Shown: positions 32,333 through 41,503 of the stretch, piece after piece
Layout of the letters: each line of letters starts with the position of its first letter
Numbering within the stretch: the first letter of the stretch is position 1
Assembly: GCF_014643535.1 (NCBI RefSeq)
Contig: NZ_BMJQ01000004.1
Coordinates: 248,001-312,000 of the forward strand
Reading direction: 5' to 3'
Source: Aliidongia dinghuensis
Lineage (GTDB): Bacteria; Pseudomonadota; Alphaproteobacteria; ATCC43930; CGMCC-115725
Length of the DNA: 64,000 nucleotides
The notes under the pieces: model-generated
The model's input: only the letters and a program-made list of their open reading frames with translations
What the model was told of the DNA's origin: nothing
Databases searched by the model: none
Program-made: the position numbers and the translations under genes

Positions 32333-33682
32333 ATGATGCGTTGGCAGGAGCTATTGTCGACCCGCCGCCTCGGGCAGCGCACGCCGCGGCGGACCGACGA
32401 TCACCGCTCGCCGTTCGAGATCGACGTCGATCGTTTCGTGTTCTGCAGCGCGTTCCGGCGTCTGCAGTCGAAGATGCAGGTGCATGGGCCGTCGTTGCAG
32501 TCCGATCAGCCGGGTGACTATGTGCGCAACCGGCTGACCCATTCGCTCGAGGTCTCGCGCGTCGGCCGCAGCCTCGGCCAGATCGCGGGGCAATATCTGA
32601 TCCAGCGCGGGCTGGCCGAAGGTGTGACCGCCGCCGATGTCGGCCATATCGTCTCCGGCGCCGCCATCAGCCATGACGTCGGCCAGACGCCGTTCAGCCA
32701 TCAGGGAGAACAGGCGATTTCCGCCTGGTGGACGACGAGCCCGATCGCGGCCGAGATCTTGGCCGGCCTGCCGCCGGAATGGGCGTGGGAGCTGACGCGG
32801 TTCGAAGGCAACGCTTTCGGCTTTCGCATGCTGACCCGGCTCGAGGGCTGGCAGCCGAATGGCGGCCTGCAGCTGACCTGTGCCACGCTCGGCGCTTTCT
32901 CGAAATATCCCTGGTCGGGCGTGCTGCCGCCGGACCGGCGGCCGCATCCGATGAAATACGGCATCTTCGCGAGCGAGCTCGACCTGTTCCGCGAGGTGGC
33001 GGAGGCGACGGGGCTGATCGAGCGCGAGCCTGGTATCTGGTGCCGGCACCCGCTGGCATATCTGACCGAGGCGGCCGACGACATCTGTTATCGAATCGTC
33101 GATGTGGAAGATGCGGTCCAGGTCGGCTCCCTGCCGTTCGTCGAGGCCGAGGAGCTGCTGGCGCCGCTCGCCGATCTCGAGGCCGGCGTCTATGCGGGCC
33201 TGGTCGGCGTCGAGCGCAAGCTCACATATCTGCGCGCCCGGGCGATCTCGACTCTCATTACCGACACGCTCGACGTCTGGCGCGACCAACACGACCGGAT
33301 GCTGGCGGGCGAGGCGATCCCGGCGCTGCTCGACGTCTCGCAGCACAAGGCCCAGCTCGACCGCATCGCGCGCATCACCAAGAGCAAGATCCTGCGCGGC
33401 GAGCGGCGCGCCGAGACGATGCTGATCGCGAGCCGGACCATCGATATGCTGCTGGACGGCATCGCCGGCATGCTGCTGCGGCGCGAGCGGACGAAGCGCG
33501 ACGACGAGCTGGCGCTCAGGGATAATGCGGTGCTCGACATGCTGAACCGCGGCCGCGATCCGTCGCGCCCATTCTCGCGCGACCGCGCCCTATGGGTGCG
33601 CGAGATGATGGATACGATCGCGTCACTCACCGACCATGCGGCGATCCGCATGGCCAAGATCATCGCCGGCGGCCTCGGCTGA
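32333..33682 (+). CDS. dgt: Deoxyguanosinetriphosphate triphosphohydrolase-like protein (HD domain)
   Basis: 449 residues. The HD superfamily metal ligands are present: RLTHSLEV (H), AISHDVGQTPFSH (HD and second H). The extended helical region and the LRARAISTLITDT segment match Dgt-like dNTPases that degrade dNTPs. The HDVGQTPFSH form differs from the common HDLGHPPFGH by V for L, Q for H and T for P, so catalysis could be altered. The start at 32333 follows CCAGGG. It is convergent with the SRPBCC gene across a 13-bp tandem repeat. Confidence 0.88.
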   Translation: MMRWQELLSTRRLGQRTPRRTDDHRSPFEIDVDRFVFCSAFRRLQSKMQVHGPSLQSDQPGDYVRNRLTHSLEVSRVGRSLGQIAGQYLIQRGLAEGVTAADVGHIVSGAAISHDVGQTPFSHQGEQAISAWWTTSPIAAEILAGLPPEWAWELTRFEGNAFGFRMLTRLEGWQPNGGLQLTCATLGAFSKYPWSGVLPPDRRPHPMKYGIFASELDLFREVAEATGLIEREPGIWCRHPLAYLTEAADDICYRIVDVEDAVQVGSLPFVEAEELLAPLADLEAGVYAGLVGVERKLTYLRARAISTLITDTLDVWRDQHDRMLAGEAIPALLDVSQHKAQLDRIARITKSKILRGERRAETMLIASRTIDMLLDGIAGMLLRRERTKRDDELALRDNAVLDMLNRGRDPSRPFSRDRALWVREMMDTIASLTDHAAIRMAKIIAGGLG

Positions 33683-33708
33683 GAGATCAGGCGAGGAGAT
33701 CAGGTAAG
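33683..33708. repeat. 13-bp tandem duplication between convergent genes
   Basis: GAGATCAGGCGAG (33683-33695) then GAGATCAGGTAAG (33696-33708). The copies start directly after the dgt stop and contain the stop of the SRPBCC gene (33700-33702). Confidence 0.85.
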
Positions 33709-34137
33709 GCTGGCCGCGACCCGTTCCAGGCCGGTGAGATAGCGCTGCCAGCCGTATTGGGCACCCTGGAAATTGCGCTCGTCCTGCGGTCCGAAACCTG
33801 ACTGCTCCATGCGCACGAGCACGCCGCCCTGCGTCGGTGTCAGCGTCCAGGTGACGACGGTCTTGAGGCCGTCGGCCGCATCGGTCGTGTTCCAGCTGTA
33901 GGATAGGCGCTCGCCCGGCTCGACCGCCAGCACCTCGCACTCGAGGATGCCGTTCCAGTGAGGCATCGGCTCGGTGCGGAAGTTGAAGCGATGGCCGACC
34001 ACCGGCTGGAAGTCGTTCTTCATGAGCCAGTCCTCGAGCAGCGCGCCCTCGGTGAGCGCGCGCCAGACCTTGTGCGGCGGGTGCGGCATCTCGCGTTCGA
34101 TGACGAGGGAGCGGGTGTCGGCGTCGGTTCGGATCAT
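33700..34137 (-). CDS. SRPBCC (AHSA1/START-like) domain protein
   Basis: 145 residues. The family N-terminus is visible (REMPHPPHKVWRALTEGALLEDWLM) and the C-terminus ends with the SRPBCC helix GWQRYLTGLERVAASL. These small helix-grip proteins bind hydrophobic ligands. In many genomes the gene sits beside an ArsR-type regulator; here none is present, yet an ATAAC-N6-GTTAT inverted repeat lies 50 bases upstream (34187-34202). The start at 34137 (MIRTDADTR) gives the normal N-terminus. Ligand unknown. Confidence 0.85.
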   Translation of the reverse strand: MIRTDADTRSLVIEREMPHPPHKVWRALTEGALLEDWLMKNDFQPVVGHRFNFRTEPMPHWNGILECEVLAVEPGERLSYSWNTTDAADGLKTVVTWTLTPTQGGVLVRMEQSGFGPQDERNFQGAQYGWQRYLTGLERVAASLT

Positions 34138-34186
34138 GGGGTCGTCCTGTCGCGGGTTGTGGCCGGCTGTCAGCGATGGACAATTC

Positions 34187-34202
34187 ATAACTCAATGGTT
34201 AT
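34187..34202. promoter_or_regulatory. ATAAC-N6-GTTAT inverted repeat upstream of the SRPBCC gene
   Basis: ATAAC (34187-34191) and GTTAT (34198-34202) form a symmetric site in an A/T-rich stretch that also holds the LysR stop codon. The form resembles ArsR-family operators that usually precede SRPBCC genes. Confidence 0.4.
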
Positions 34203-35128
34203 TGATTTGTCAAACCCGCGGAGCGTACCCGCCCGTCCGTGCTGTGCCGGGCGAATTCCCGGATCAGCCAGTCGATGAACACGCGGACGCGCGGCGAAAG
34301 CTGGCGGCTGTGGGGGTAGAGCAGCGAGACCGGCATGGGCTCGGACGGGAACGCCTCCAGGATCGGAACGAGCGTGCCGGCGTCGAGCTCCCGCTCGACG
34401 TGGTAGCGCGGCACTTGGATCAGGCCCAGCCCCTGTTTCGCCGCGAGCACGAAGGTCTCGGCGGCCGTCACGGAGACGGTGGCCGGCAGCACCACGGGCT
34501 TTTGTGCGCCGTTGATCCTGAACGACAGGGGCAGCGGGCTGCCCGTCGCCGACGAGACGAAGCCCACCATACGGTGGCCGTCGAGCGCGTCCGGCGTCGC
34601 GGGCGTGCCGAACCGTGCGAGATAATCGGGACTGGCGCAGGTCACCTCGTCGAGCAGGGCGATGCGGCGTGCCACCATGCTGCTGTCCCGCGGGTCGCCG
34701 GCACGCAGCACGCAGTCGATGCCTTCGCGCACCAGGTCGACGAGCCGATCGCCTTCGCCGATGTGCAGCTCCAGCTCCGGATATTGCGCGAGGAAGGTGG
34801 GCAGGGCGGGCAGCATGAAATGCCGGGCGAGCGTGCCGTGCACGTCGACGCGTAGCAGGCCGCGCGGCTTCACGTCGCGGAACCCGGCCTCCGCCTCTTC
34901 AATGTCGGCCAGGATCGCCAGGCAGCGCTGGTAATAGGCCTCGCCGTCGAGCGTCGGGGCGACGTGCCGGGTCGTGCGCTGCAGCAGGCGGGCGCCCAGC
35001 CGCGCCTCGAGCTGCTGCACCGCTTCGGTCAAGGTCGAGCGGGGCAGGCCCAGATCCGCCGCAGCCTGTGTGAAGCTGCGCCGCTCCACGATCCGCGCGA
35101 ACACCCGCATGGCGTCGAACCGGTCCAT
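34199..35128 (-). CDS. LysR-family transcriptional regulator
   Basis: 309 residues. N-terminal winged helix-turn-helix (RSFTQAAADLGLPRSTLTEAVQQLE) and a C-terminal periplasmic-binding-like effector domain (residues about 90-300). It is divergent from two SDR genes, with a perfect 8-bp inverted repeat 10-30 bases upstream of its own start (35138-35158). It probably controls itself and the SDRs; the inducer is unknown. The SRPBCC gene lies 61 bases downstream in the same direction and may be read through. Confidence 0.92.
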   Translation of the reverse strand: MDRFDAMRVFARIVERRSFTQAAADLGLPRSTLTEAVQQLEARLGARLLQRTTRHVAPTLDGEAYYQRCLAILADIEEAEAGFRDVKPRGLLRVDVHGTLARHFMLPALPTFLAQYPELELHIGEGDRLVDLVREGIDCVLRAGDPRDSSMVARRIALLDEVTCASPDYLARFGTPATPDALDGHRMVGFVSSATGSPLPLSFRINGAQKPVVLPATVSVTAAETFVLAAKQGLGLIQVPRYHVERELDAGTLVPILEAFPSEPMPVSLLYPHSRQLSPRVRVFIDWLIREFARHSTDGRVRSAGLTNQ

Positions 35129-35137
35129 GATGCCTCG

Positions 35138-35158
35138 CTATTCGGAAATCCCGAATAG
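35138..35158. promoter_or_regulatory. Perfect palindromic LysR-type operator
   Basis: CTATTCGG (35138-35145), spacer AAATC, CCGAATAG (35151-35158): a perfect 8-bp inverted repeat that contains a T-N11-A core, the usual LysR box. It lies 9 bases upstream of the LysR start in the divergent region. Confidence 0.75.
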
Positions 35159-35244
35159 TATTGCCAAACATAGGGTGATTATCCAGATCGGGCGAAGGCT
35201 CATGTTTTTCCCGGGCCGCCATCCCGGCGGCGACGGAGAAGGGA

Positions 35245-35985
35245 ATGAGCACTCACTCGAACAAGGTCGCGATCGTCACCGGCGCGTCGCGCGGCATCGG
35301 CGCCGCGGTCGCCGAGCGCCTCGCCAAGGACGGCTTCACGATCCTGGTCAATTATTCGGGCGACGCGGCGCCGGCCGAGGCGCTGGTCCAGAAGATCGAG
35401 GCCGCCGGCGGCAGCGCCCGTGCAGCCAAGGCCGATGTCAGCGATCCGGCGGCGGTCCGCCGCCTGTTCGATACGGCCGAGGCGGCGTTCGGCGGTGTCG
35501 ATGTGCTGGTCAACAATGCCGGCATCATGACCCTGGCACCCATCGCCGAGGTCGAGGATGCGGCGTTCGACCGGCTGATAGCGGTCAACATCAAAGGCAC
35601 GTTCAACACGCTGCGCGAGGCGGCGCGCCGGCTGCGCAATGGCGGCCGGATTATTAATTTCTCGTCGAGTGTGGTCGGCCTCTACCAGCCGACCTACGGC
35701 GTCTATGCCGCGACCAAGGCGGCGGTCGAGGCGCTGACCTCTGTGCTCACCAAGGAGCTGCGTGGCCGCGCGATCACGGTGAATACCGTTTCACCCGGCC
35801 CGACCGCGACCGACCTGTTCCTCGTCGGCAAGCCGCAGGAACTGGTCGACCGGCTCGCGAAGATGGCGCCGCTCGAGCGGCTGGGCACGCCGGACGATAT
35901 CGCCGCGGCGGTCGCCTTCCTGGCCGGGCCGGACGGCGCCTGGATCAACGGCCAAACGCTGCGCGCCAACGGCGGCATCATCTGA
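35245..35985 (+). CDS. SDR-family NAD(P) oxidoreductase
   Basis: 246 residues, classical SDR. Cofactor motif TGASRGIG near residue 12, NNAG near residue 90, catalytic YAATK near residue 155 (VYAATKAAV), and the closing GQTLRANGGI. Such proteins are usually 3-oxoacyl-ACP reductase-like; the substrate is not determinable. The gene follows an ATG with GGAGAAGGG upstream and is divergent from the LysR regulator. A second SDR of different type follows 19 bases later, so the two probably act in one pathway. Confidence 0.88.
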   Translation: MSTHSNKVAIVTGASRGIGAAVAERLAKDGFTILVNYSGDAAPAEALVQKIEAAGGSARAAKADVSDPAAVRRLFDTAEAAFGGVDVLVNNAGIMTLAPIAEVEDAAFDRLIAVNIKGTFNTLREAARRLRNGGRIINFSSSVVGLYQPTYGVYAATKAAVEALTSVLTKELRGRAITVNTVSPGPTATDLFLVGKPQELVDRLAKMAPLERLGTPDDIAAAVAFLAGPDGAWINGQTLRANGGII

Positions 35986-36004
35986 CATCGGAAGGAGGGG
36001 ACCC

Positions 36005-36904
36005 ATGAAAAGCGTCATCGTCGTCACCGGCGCGTCGAGCGGCTTCGGCCGGCTCGCCGCCGAGGCGCTCGCCCGGGCCGGCCACGCGGTCTATGCCAGC
36101 ATGCGCGAGATCGCTGGCCGCAACGCGCCGCAGGCCGCTGCCATGCGGCAATATGCCGGGGCGCACGGCGTCGATCTGCGCCCGATCGAGCTCGACGTCG
36201 CATCCGAGCCGTCGGTCGGCGCGGCGATCGCCCGCATCGTCGCTGAAGCCGGCCGGCTCGACGGGATCGTGCACAATGCCGGTCACATGGCGTTTGGCCC
36301 GGCCGAGGCGTTCACGCCGGAACAGTTCGCGGCGCTCTACGATATCAACGTGCTCGGGACCCAGCGGGTCAACCGGGCGGCCCTGCCGCATCTGCGGCGC
36401 CAGGGCAGGGGGTTGCTCGTCTGGGTATCCTCCAGCAGTACGCGCGGCGGCACGCCGCCCTACCTCGCGCCCTATTTCGCCGCCAAGGCGGCGATGGACG
36501 CGGTCGCGGTCAGCTACGCCGGCGAGCTTGCGCGCTGGGGCATCGAGACCTCGATCATCGTGCCGGGCGCCTTCACCAAGGGCACCAACCACTTCACCCA
36601 TGCCGGCGCGCCGGCCGACCAGGCGCGGGCTGCGGAATATGCGGCGGGACCGACGGCCGACCTGCCCAAGGTGGCGCTCGAAGGGCTGGCGGCGCTCGAG
36701 CCGCCGGAAGCGGATGCAACCGCCGTCGCGGAGGCCATCGTCCGGGTCGTGGACGCGCCGTTTGGCAAGCGGCCGTTCCGTGTCCACATCGACCCGTCGG
36801 ACGACGGGGCCGAGGTCGTCAACGGCATGGCCGACCGGGTGCGGGCGGAACTGCTGCGCCGCATCGGGCTCGCCGACGTGCTGAAGCCGCGCGCGGCCTC
36901 CTGA
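36005..36904 (+). CDS. SDR-family oxidoreductase, longer form
   Basis: 299 residues. Cofactor motif TGASSGFG near residue 7, NAGH near residue 90, and catalytic YFAAK (APYFAAKAAMD) near residue 160. The FG in place of IG and the longer C-terminal extension resemble the retinol/17-beta-hydroxysteroid-dehydrogenase-like SDR group. RBS AAGGAGGGG precedes the ATG. Co-transcribed with the preceding SDR by spacing. Substrate unknown. Confidence 0.87.
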   Translation: MKSVIVVTGASSGFGRLAAEALARAGHAVYASMREIAGRNAPQAAAMRQYAGAHGVDLRPIELDVASEPSVGAAIARIVAEAGRLDGIVHNAGHMAFGPAEAFTPEQFAALYDINVLGTQRVNRAALPHLRRQGRGLLVWVSSSSTRGGTPPYLAPYFAAKAAMDAVAVSYAGELARWGIETSIIVPGAFTKGTNHFTHAGAPADQARAAEYAAGPTADLPKVALEGLAALEPPEADATAVAEAIVRVVDAPFGKRPFRVHIDPSDDGAEVVNGMADRVRAELLRRIGLADVLKPRAAS

Positions 36905-36912
36905 GGCTGCAA

Positions 36913-36943
36913 GCGGGCCGGACTCGCCTAAGCGCCGGCCCGC
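36913..36943 (+). terminator. GC-rich hairpin after the SDR pair
   Basis: Perfect 9-bp stem GCGGGCCGG (36913-36921) / CCGGCCCGC (36935-36943) with a 13-base loop, 9 bases after the stop. No T-run follows, so termination may need a factor. Confidence 0.5.
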
Positions 36944-37104
36944 AATCGATCGTTGCCTGGCGAAATTGCAAGGGGCGGCTGCCCGAAGTCTCTATGGACG
37001 GGGCGGCCGTTCTTCCCTAGGAAGGGTGCTGGTTTCGGCACGCGTCCGGCCTGGGTGATTCGGCCCGGCCGCGCTCGTGCGCCTCAGTTGGGTCCGCCGC
37101 TTCG

Positions 37105-38859
37105 ATGAACGTCTTTTCCTATTTTCATGCCGAGATCGCGGGCGCGCTCGGCCGGCTCGCCGCCGAGGGCAAGCTGCCGGCCGGACTCGACCTCGCGAAG
37201 CTCGTGGTCGAGCCGCCGCGCGACGCCGCCCACGGCGATCTCTCGACCAATGCGGCCATGGTGCTGACCAAGCAGGTGGGCAAGCCGCCGCGCGCCATCG
37301 CCGAGCTGCTGGTGGCGGCGCTCCGCGCCCATCCCGCCGTGACGGAGGCGACGATCGCGGGGCCCGGCTTCCTCAATTGGCGGCTCAAGGATGATTTCTG
37401 GCAGGAACGCCTCAAGGACATCCTCGCCGTCGGCCCGGCCTATGGCGCCTCCGACATCGGCCGCGGCACCAAGATCAATGTCGAGTATGTCTCGGCCAAC
37501 CCGACCGGCCCGATGCATGTCGGCCACGCCCGGGGCGCCGTGTTCGGCGACGCGCTCGCGAGCTTGCTGGCCAAGGCCGGCTTCGACGTCTGCCGGGAAT
37601 ATTACATCAACGACGCAGGCGCCCAGGTCGACGTGCTGGCCCGCTCGGCCTATCTGCGCTACCGCGAGGCGCTGGGGGAGGCGATCGGCGAGATCCCGCA
37701 GGGCCTCTATCCGGGCGAGTACCTGAAGGCGGCCGGCCAGGCGCTCGTTCAGTGTTACGGCGACAAGTGGCTGGGCAAGGACGAGTCGGAGTGGCTGGTG
37801 CCGGTCCGCGACGTCGCGATCGAAACCATGCTCGCCATGATCAAGGACGATCTCGCGAGCCTGGGCGTGCGTCACGACGTCTTCACCTCCGAGCGGGCGC
37901 TGCACGCGTCCGGCGCCATCGACAAGGCGCTGGCGACGCTAGAGGCGGCGGGGCTCATCTATGTCGGCGTGCTCGAACCGCCGAAGGGCAAGACGCCGGA
38001 CGATTGGGAGCCGCGGCCGCAGACGCTGTTCGCGGCGAGCCGCTTCGGTGACGACGTCGACCGGCCGCTCAAGAAGTCCGATGGTGCCTGGACCTATTTC
38101 GCCGCCGACATCGCCTATCACCTCGATAAGTATCGGCGCGGCTTCGCCCAGCAGATCGACGTGCTGGGCGCCGACCATGGCGGCTATGTGAAGCGCATGC
38201 AGGCGGCGGTGACGGCGATCACCAACGGCGGCGGCTCGCTCGACGTCAAGATCTGCCAGCTCGTCCAGCTCCTGGATAATGGCGAGCCGGTCAAAATGTC
38301 GAAGCGCTCCGGCACGTTCGTGACACTGCGCGAGGTGGTGGAGGAGGTCGGCAAGGACATCGTCCGCTTCATGATGCTGACGCGGAAGAATGACCAGACG
38401 CTCGATTTCGATTTCGCCAAGGTGGTCGACCAGTCGCGCGACAACATGGTCTGGTACGTCCAGTACGCCCATGCCCGCGCACAGTCGGTGCTGCGCAAGG
38501 CGCGGGCGGAGGATCCGGCAGCGGACCTCGCCGACCAGGCACTGGCCGCGGCCGACCTCACGCCGCTCGTCGATCCGTCCGAACTGGCGCTCATCCGCCA
38601 GCTCGCCGGCTGGCCGCGTCTGATCGAAAGTGCCGCAGAGGCGCACGAACCGCATCGGCTGGCGTTCTATCTCTATGAGATCGCGGCCCAGTTCCACGCG
38701 CTGTGGAACAAGGGCAAGGATGATGCGAGCTTGCGCTTCGTCCTGGCTGGCGATACCCGGACGACGCTCGCGCGCCTGGCCCTGGTGCAGGCGGTGGGCT
38801 TCGTCATCGCCTCTGGCCTGGACGTGTTCGGGGTCGCCCCGGTGATGGAGTTGCGTTGA
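37105..38859 (+). CDS. argS: Arginyl-tRNA synthetase
   Basis: 584 residues, class I synthetase that charges tRNA-Arg. HIGH motif HVGH within [20 protein letters not shown]-like motif [10 protein letters not shown], an N-terminal Add-1 domain ([14 protein letters not shown]) and a C-terminal DALR anticodon-binding domain ([20 protein letters not shown]). Full length. Its TGA overlaps the next ATG (TGATG), so it heads the long coupled block with the SPOR protein, NagZ, M50 protease, ScpAB and Tat genes. Confidence 0.96.
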   Translation: MNVFSYFHAEIAGALGRLAAEGKLPAGLDLAKLVVEPPRDAAHGDLSTNAAMVLTKQVGKPPRAIAELLVAALRAHPAVTEATIAGPGFLNWRLKDDFWQERLKDILAVGPAYGASDIGRGTKINVEYVSANPTGPMHVGHARGAVFGDALASLLAKAGFDVCREYYINDAGAQVDVLARSAYLRYREALGEAIGEIPQGLYPGEYLKAAGQALVQCYGDKWLGKDESEWLVPVRDVAIETMLAMIKDDLASLGVRHDVFTSERALHASGAIDKALATLEAAGLIYVGVLEPPKGKTPDDWEPRPQTLFAASRFGDDVDRPLKKSDGAWTYFAADIAYHLDKYRRGFAQQIDVLGADHGGYVKRMQAAVTAITNGGGSLDVKICQLVQLLDNGEPVKMSKRSGTFVTLREVVEEVGKDIVRFMMLTRKNDQTLDFDFAKVVDQSRDNMVWYVQYAHARAQSVLRKARAEDPAADLADQALAAADLTPLVDPSELALIRQLAGWPRLIESAAEAHEPHRLAFYLYEIAAQFHALWNKGKDDASLRFVLAGDTRTTLARLALVQAVGFVIASGLDVFGVAPVMELR

Positions 38860-39782
38860 TGCCGCCGCGCCTGTTTCCAGACGAGCCCGAGCCGCCGCGC
38901 CACGACGACGGCCTGTCGATCGACCCGACGGACCGGCCCTACTACGCGTCCGAAGACGAGCCCCGGCGCGGCGGCCTGATCCGCAACATCGCGGTCGTGG
39001 CCGTGATGCTCGTCTGCGCCGGTGCCATCTATTTCGCCTACAACAAGGGCAAGCAGGCCGGCAGCGCGCCGGGCGGCGCCATTCCGCTCATTCGTGCGGA
39101 CCAGGACCCGACAAAGAAGAAGCCGGACGATGCCGGCGGCTCGGTGCCCGACGAGGACAAGCTCGTCTATAACCCGAACGATCCGAACGCCGCCAAGTAC
39201 GAGCGCCTGTTGCCGCCGCCGGAGCAGCCGCTGCCGAGGCCCGCGGCACCGCCGGCCGCCGACGAGCCGCTGCCGGTGCAGAACGTGGCGCCGGCGGCGA
39301 CGCCGCAGATGGCGCCGCCGACGGCTGCGGCTGGGCTTGCGACCGAGAGCGCCTCGCAGCAGGCGAACACGACGGGCATGATGACGGCGCCGCCCGGCGC
39401 CAAGGCCGCGCCCGGCGTGGAGATCCCGCCGGCTCCACCGCCGCAGGCGGTGCCCGCCGCGCCCGCGAAGCCCGTGCCGCTGGCACCGCAGACGGCGGCG
39501 GCTCGTCCGGCGCCGCCGGCCGCCGCTGCCTCGGGCGGCCCGTTGCGCGTCCAGATCGCCGCCACCAAGGACGAGGCGTCGGCGCGCACCGAGTTCGCCC
39601 GGCTGCAAAAGGCGCATCCCGACCTGCTGGGCAATCTTTCGGCGACCGTGGTCAAGGCGGACCTGGGCGACAAGGGCACCTTCTACCGCATCCAGGCTGG
39701 CCCTCTTGCCGACCGGGCACAGGCCGACAAGCTGTGCGGCCAGCTGAAGCCGCTCGGGATCGGGTGCATCGTTGTCCATTGA
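38859..39782 (+). CDS. SPOR-domain membrane protein
   Basis: 307 residues. A short acidic cytoplasmic N-terminus, one transmembrane helix (about 42-61, IAVVAVMLVCAGAIYFAY), a long Pro/Ala-rich periplasmic linker (about 100-225) and a C-terminal SPOR domain (about 227-306, LRVQIAATKDEASARTEFARL). SPOR domains bind denuded peptidoglycan at the division site. The start overlaps the argS stop. Its position next to NagZ fits a role in cell-wall remodelling at division. Confidence 0.88.
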   Translation: MPPRLFPDEPEPPRHDDGLSIDPTDRPYYASEDEPRRGGLIRNIAVVAVMLVCAGAIYFAYNKGKQAGSAPGGAIPLIRADQDPTKKKPDDAGGSVPDEDKLVYNPNDPNAAKYERLLPPPEQPLPRPAAPPAADEPLPVQNVAPAATPQMAPPTAAAGLATESASQQANTTGMMTAPPGAKAAPGVEIPPAPPPQAVPAAPAKPVPLAPQTAAARPAPPAAAASGGPLRVQIAATKDEASARTEFARLQKAHPDLLGNLSATVVKADLGDKGTFYRIQAGPLADRAQADKLCGQLKPLGIGCIVVH

Positions 39783-40815
39783 GCGGACGGGACGACATGC
39801 TGCCGCGATCTTCGGCTGCGCCGGGACGTCCCTGACGGCGGAGGAACGAGCCTTCTTCCGCGCGGTCGACCCGGCTGGCTTTATCCTGTTCAAGCGCAAT
39901 TGCGAGGCGCCGGACCAAGTCCGTGCGCTCGTGGCTGACCTGCGTGCGCTCGTCGGCTGGCGGGCGCCGGTGCTGATCGACCAGGAAGGCGGCCGGGTGC
40001 AGCGGCTGCGCCCGCCCCATTGGCGCGCGGCACCGCCGGCGCGGCGCTTCGCCGAGCTCTATCGTTTGGACGCGGTCGCCGGCTTGCGCGCCGCCTGGGT
40101 CAATGCCCGGCTGATCGCGGACGAACTCGCCGACCTCGGCATCGACGTGGACTGCGCGCCGGTGCTCGACAATCCCGTGCCGGGCGCCCACGACGTGATC
40201 GGCGACCGGGCCTTGGGTGACGATGTCCGGACCATCGCGGCACTCGGCCGCGCCGTCATTGCCGGGCTTACGGCCGGCGGCGTGCTGCCGGTGATCAAGC
40301 ACTTGCCCGGCCATGGCCGCGCCCAGGTCGACAGCCACCTGCATTGCCCGGTCGTCGAGGCCGACGAAGCGGCGCTCGGAGCCCACGACCTGCCGCCGTT
40401 CCGCGCCCTGGCCGACGCGCCTTTCGCCATGACCGCTCACGTGGTCTATCGCGCATGGGATACCGAGCGCGTCGCGACCTGGTCGCACCGGATCATCACC
40501 GACGTCATCCGCGGCGCCATCGGCTTCACGGGCTGTCTCCTGAGTGACGACCTCAGCATGCAGGCGCTCGACGGCGGCCTTGGCGAACGGGCGGAGCGCG
40601 CACTCGCCGCCGGCTGCGACCTTGCGCTTCATTGCAACGGCGATCTCGCCGAGATGCGGGCGGTCGCGGGCGCGGCCGGCACCCTGTCGGACATCGCGGC
40701 CGACCGCTTCACGGCAGCGCTCGACCGCCGCACTGCGCCGGACCCGATCGACCGGCTGGCCTTGATGGCGGAGCTAGACGCGCTGCTCGCGCGTCTTGCG
40801 AACGAAAGGGGCTAG
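39772..40815 (+). CDS. nagZ: Beta-N-acetylhexosaminidase (NagZ, GH3)
   Basis: 347 residues from a TTG start that overlaps the previous gene by 11 bases (no good ATG occurs before the domain). GH3 hallmarks: ALIDQEGG-type loop (VLIDQEGGRVQRL), KHLPGHGRAQVDSH, and the nucleophile loop LSDDLSMQAL. NagZ cleaves GlcNAc from anhydro-muropeptides in cytoplasmic peptidoglycan recycling. The His in the KHLPGHG...DSH loop that serves as acid/base is present. Confidence 0.92.
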   Translation: MSIERTGRHAAAIFGCAGTSLTAEERAFFRAVDPAGFILFKRNCEAPDQVRALVADLRALVGWRAPVLIDQEGGRVQRLRPPHWRAAPPARRFAELYRLDAVAGLRAAWVNARLIADELADLGIDVDCAPVLDNPVPGAHDVIGDRALGDDVRTIAALGRAVIAGLTAGGVLPVIKHLPGHGRAQVDSHLHCPVVEADEAALGAHDLPPFRALADAPFAMTAHVVYRAWDTERVATWSHRIITDVIRGAIGFTGCLLSDDLSMQALDGGLGERAERALAAGCDLALHCNGDLAEMRAVAGAAGTLSDIAADRFTAALDRRTAPDPIDRLALMAELDALLARLANERG

Positions 40816-40819
40816 GTTT

Positions 40820-41503
40820 TTGAATCATTTGATGCAGACGCTTCAGGGCCTGACCGTCTGGGTGCTGCCGGTACTGTTCGCGATCACCTTGCACGAGGCG
40901 GCGCACGGCTATGCGGCGCTCGTGTGCGGCGACACTACGGCGCAGCGCGCCGGCCGGCTCTCGGTCAATCCGCTACGCCATGTCGATCCGTTCGGCACCG
41001 TCATCCTGCCGGCCGTCTCCTATTTTGCCGGCGGCTTCCTATTCGGCTACGCGAAGCCGGTCCCGGTGAATTTCGGGGCGTTGAAGCGGCCCCGGCTCGA
41101 CATGATCTTCGTCGCCTTCGCGGGGCCGCTGACCAACATCGTGCTGGCGTCGCTGTCGATCTTTCTGTTCGCCCGGCTGACGCCGCTGATGCCGCCCTGG
41201 GCCCAGCTGTTCGTGCTCAGGAACCTGCAGAACTCGGTCTCGATCAACCTCATCCTGGCGATCTTCAACTTGCTGCCGATCCCGCCGCTCGACGGCGGGC
41301 GTATCGTCACAGGCCTGCTGCCGGCGCGGCTCGCGTCCCGCTTTGCCAAACTCGAGGAGGTGGGTATCCTCATTCTCCTGGGGCTGCTGGTGCTGATACC
41401 GATGCTGGGCGCGCAGTTGCACATGAATTTCAACATCTTGGCGCCCGTCATCCAATATCCGCTGAACTGGCTCGGCACGCTGCTGGTCCAATTGTTCGGG
41501 TGA
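40820..41503 (+). CDS. Site-2 protease family (M50) membrane protein
   Basis: 227 residues. HEAAHG gives the zinc HExxH motif inside the second hydrophobic segment and PPLDGGRI the third ligand (NxxPxxxLDG form). Several transmembrane helices surround them. The TTG at 40820 (MNHLMQTLQG) is preferred, because the family usually starts M-N-x-x-L..Q and GAAAGGGG lies 10 bases upstream; an ATG at 40832 is possible. It sits between nagZ and scpA, a conserved alphaproteobacterial position. Substrate unknown. Confidence 0.85.
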   Translation: MNHLMQTLQGLTVWVLPVLFAITLHEAAHGYAALVCGDTTAQRAGRLSVNPLRHVDPFGTVILPAVSYFAGGFLFGYAKPVPVNFGALKRPRLDMIFVAFAGPLTNIVLASLSIFLFARLTPLMPPWAQLFVLRNLQNSVSINLILAIFNLLPIPPLDGGRIVTGLLPARLASRFAKLEEVGILILLGLLVLIPMLGAQLHMNFNILAPVIQYPLNWLGTLLVQLFG

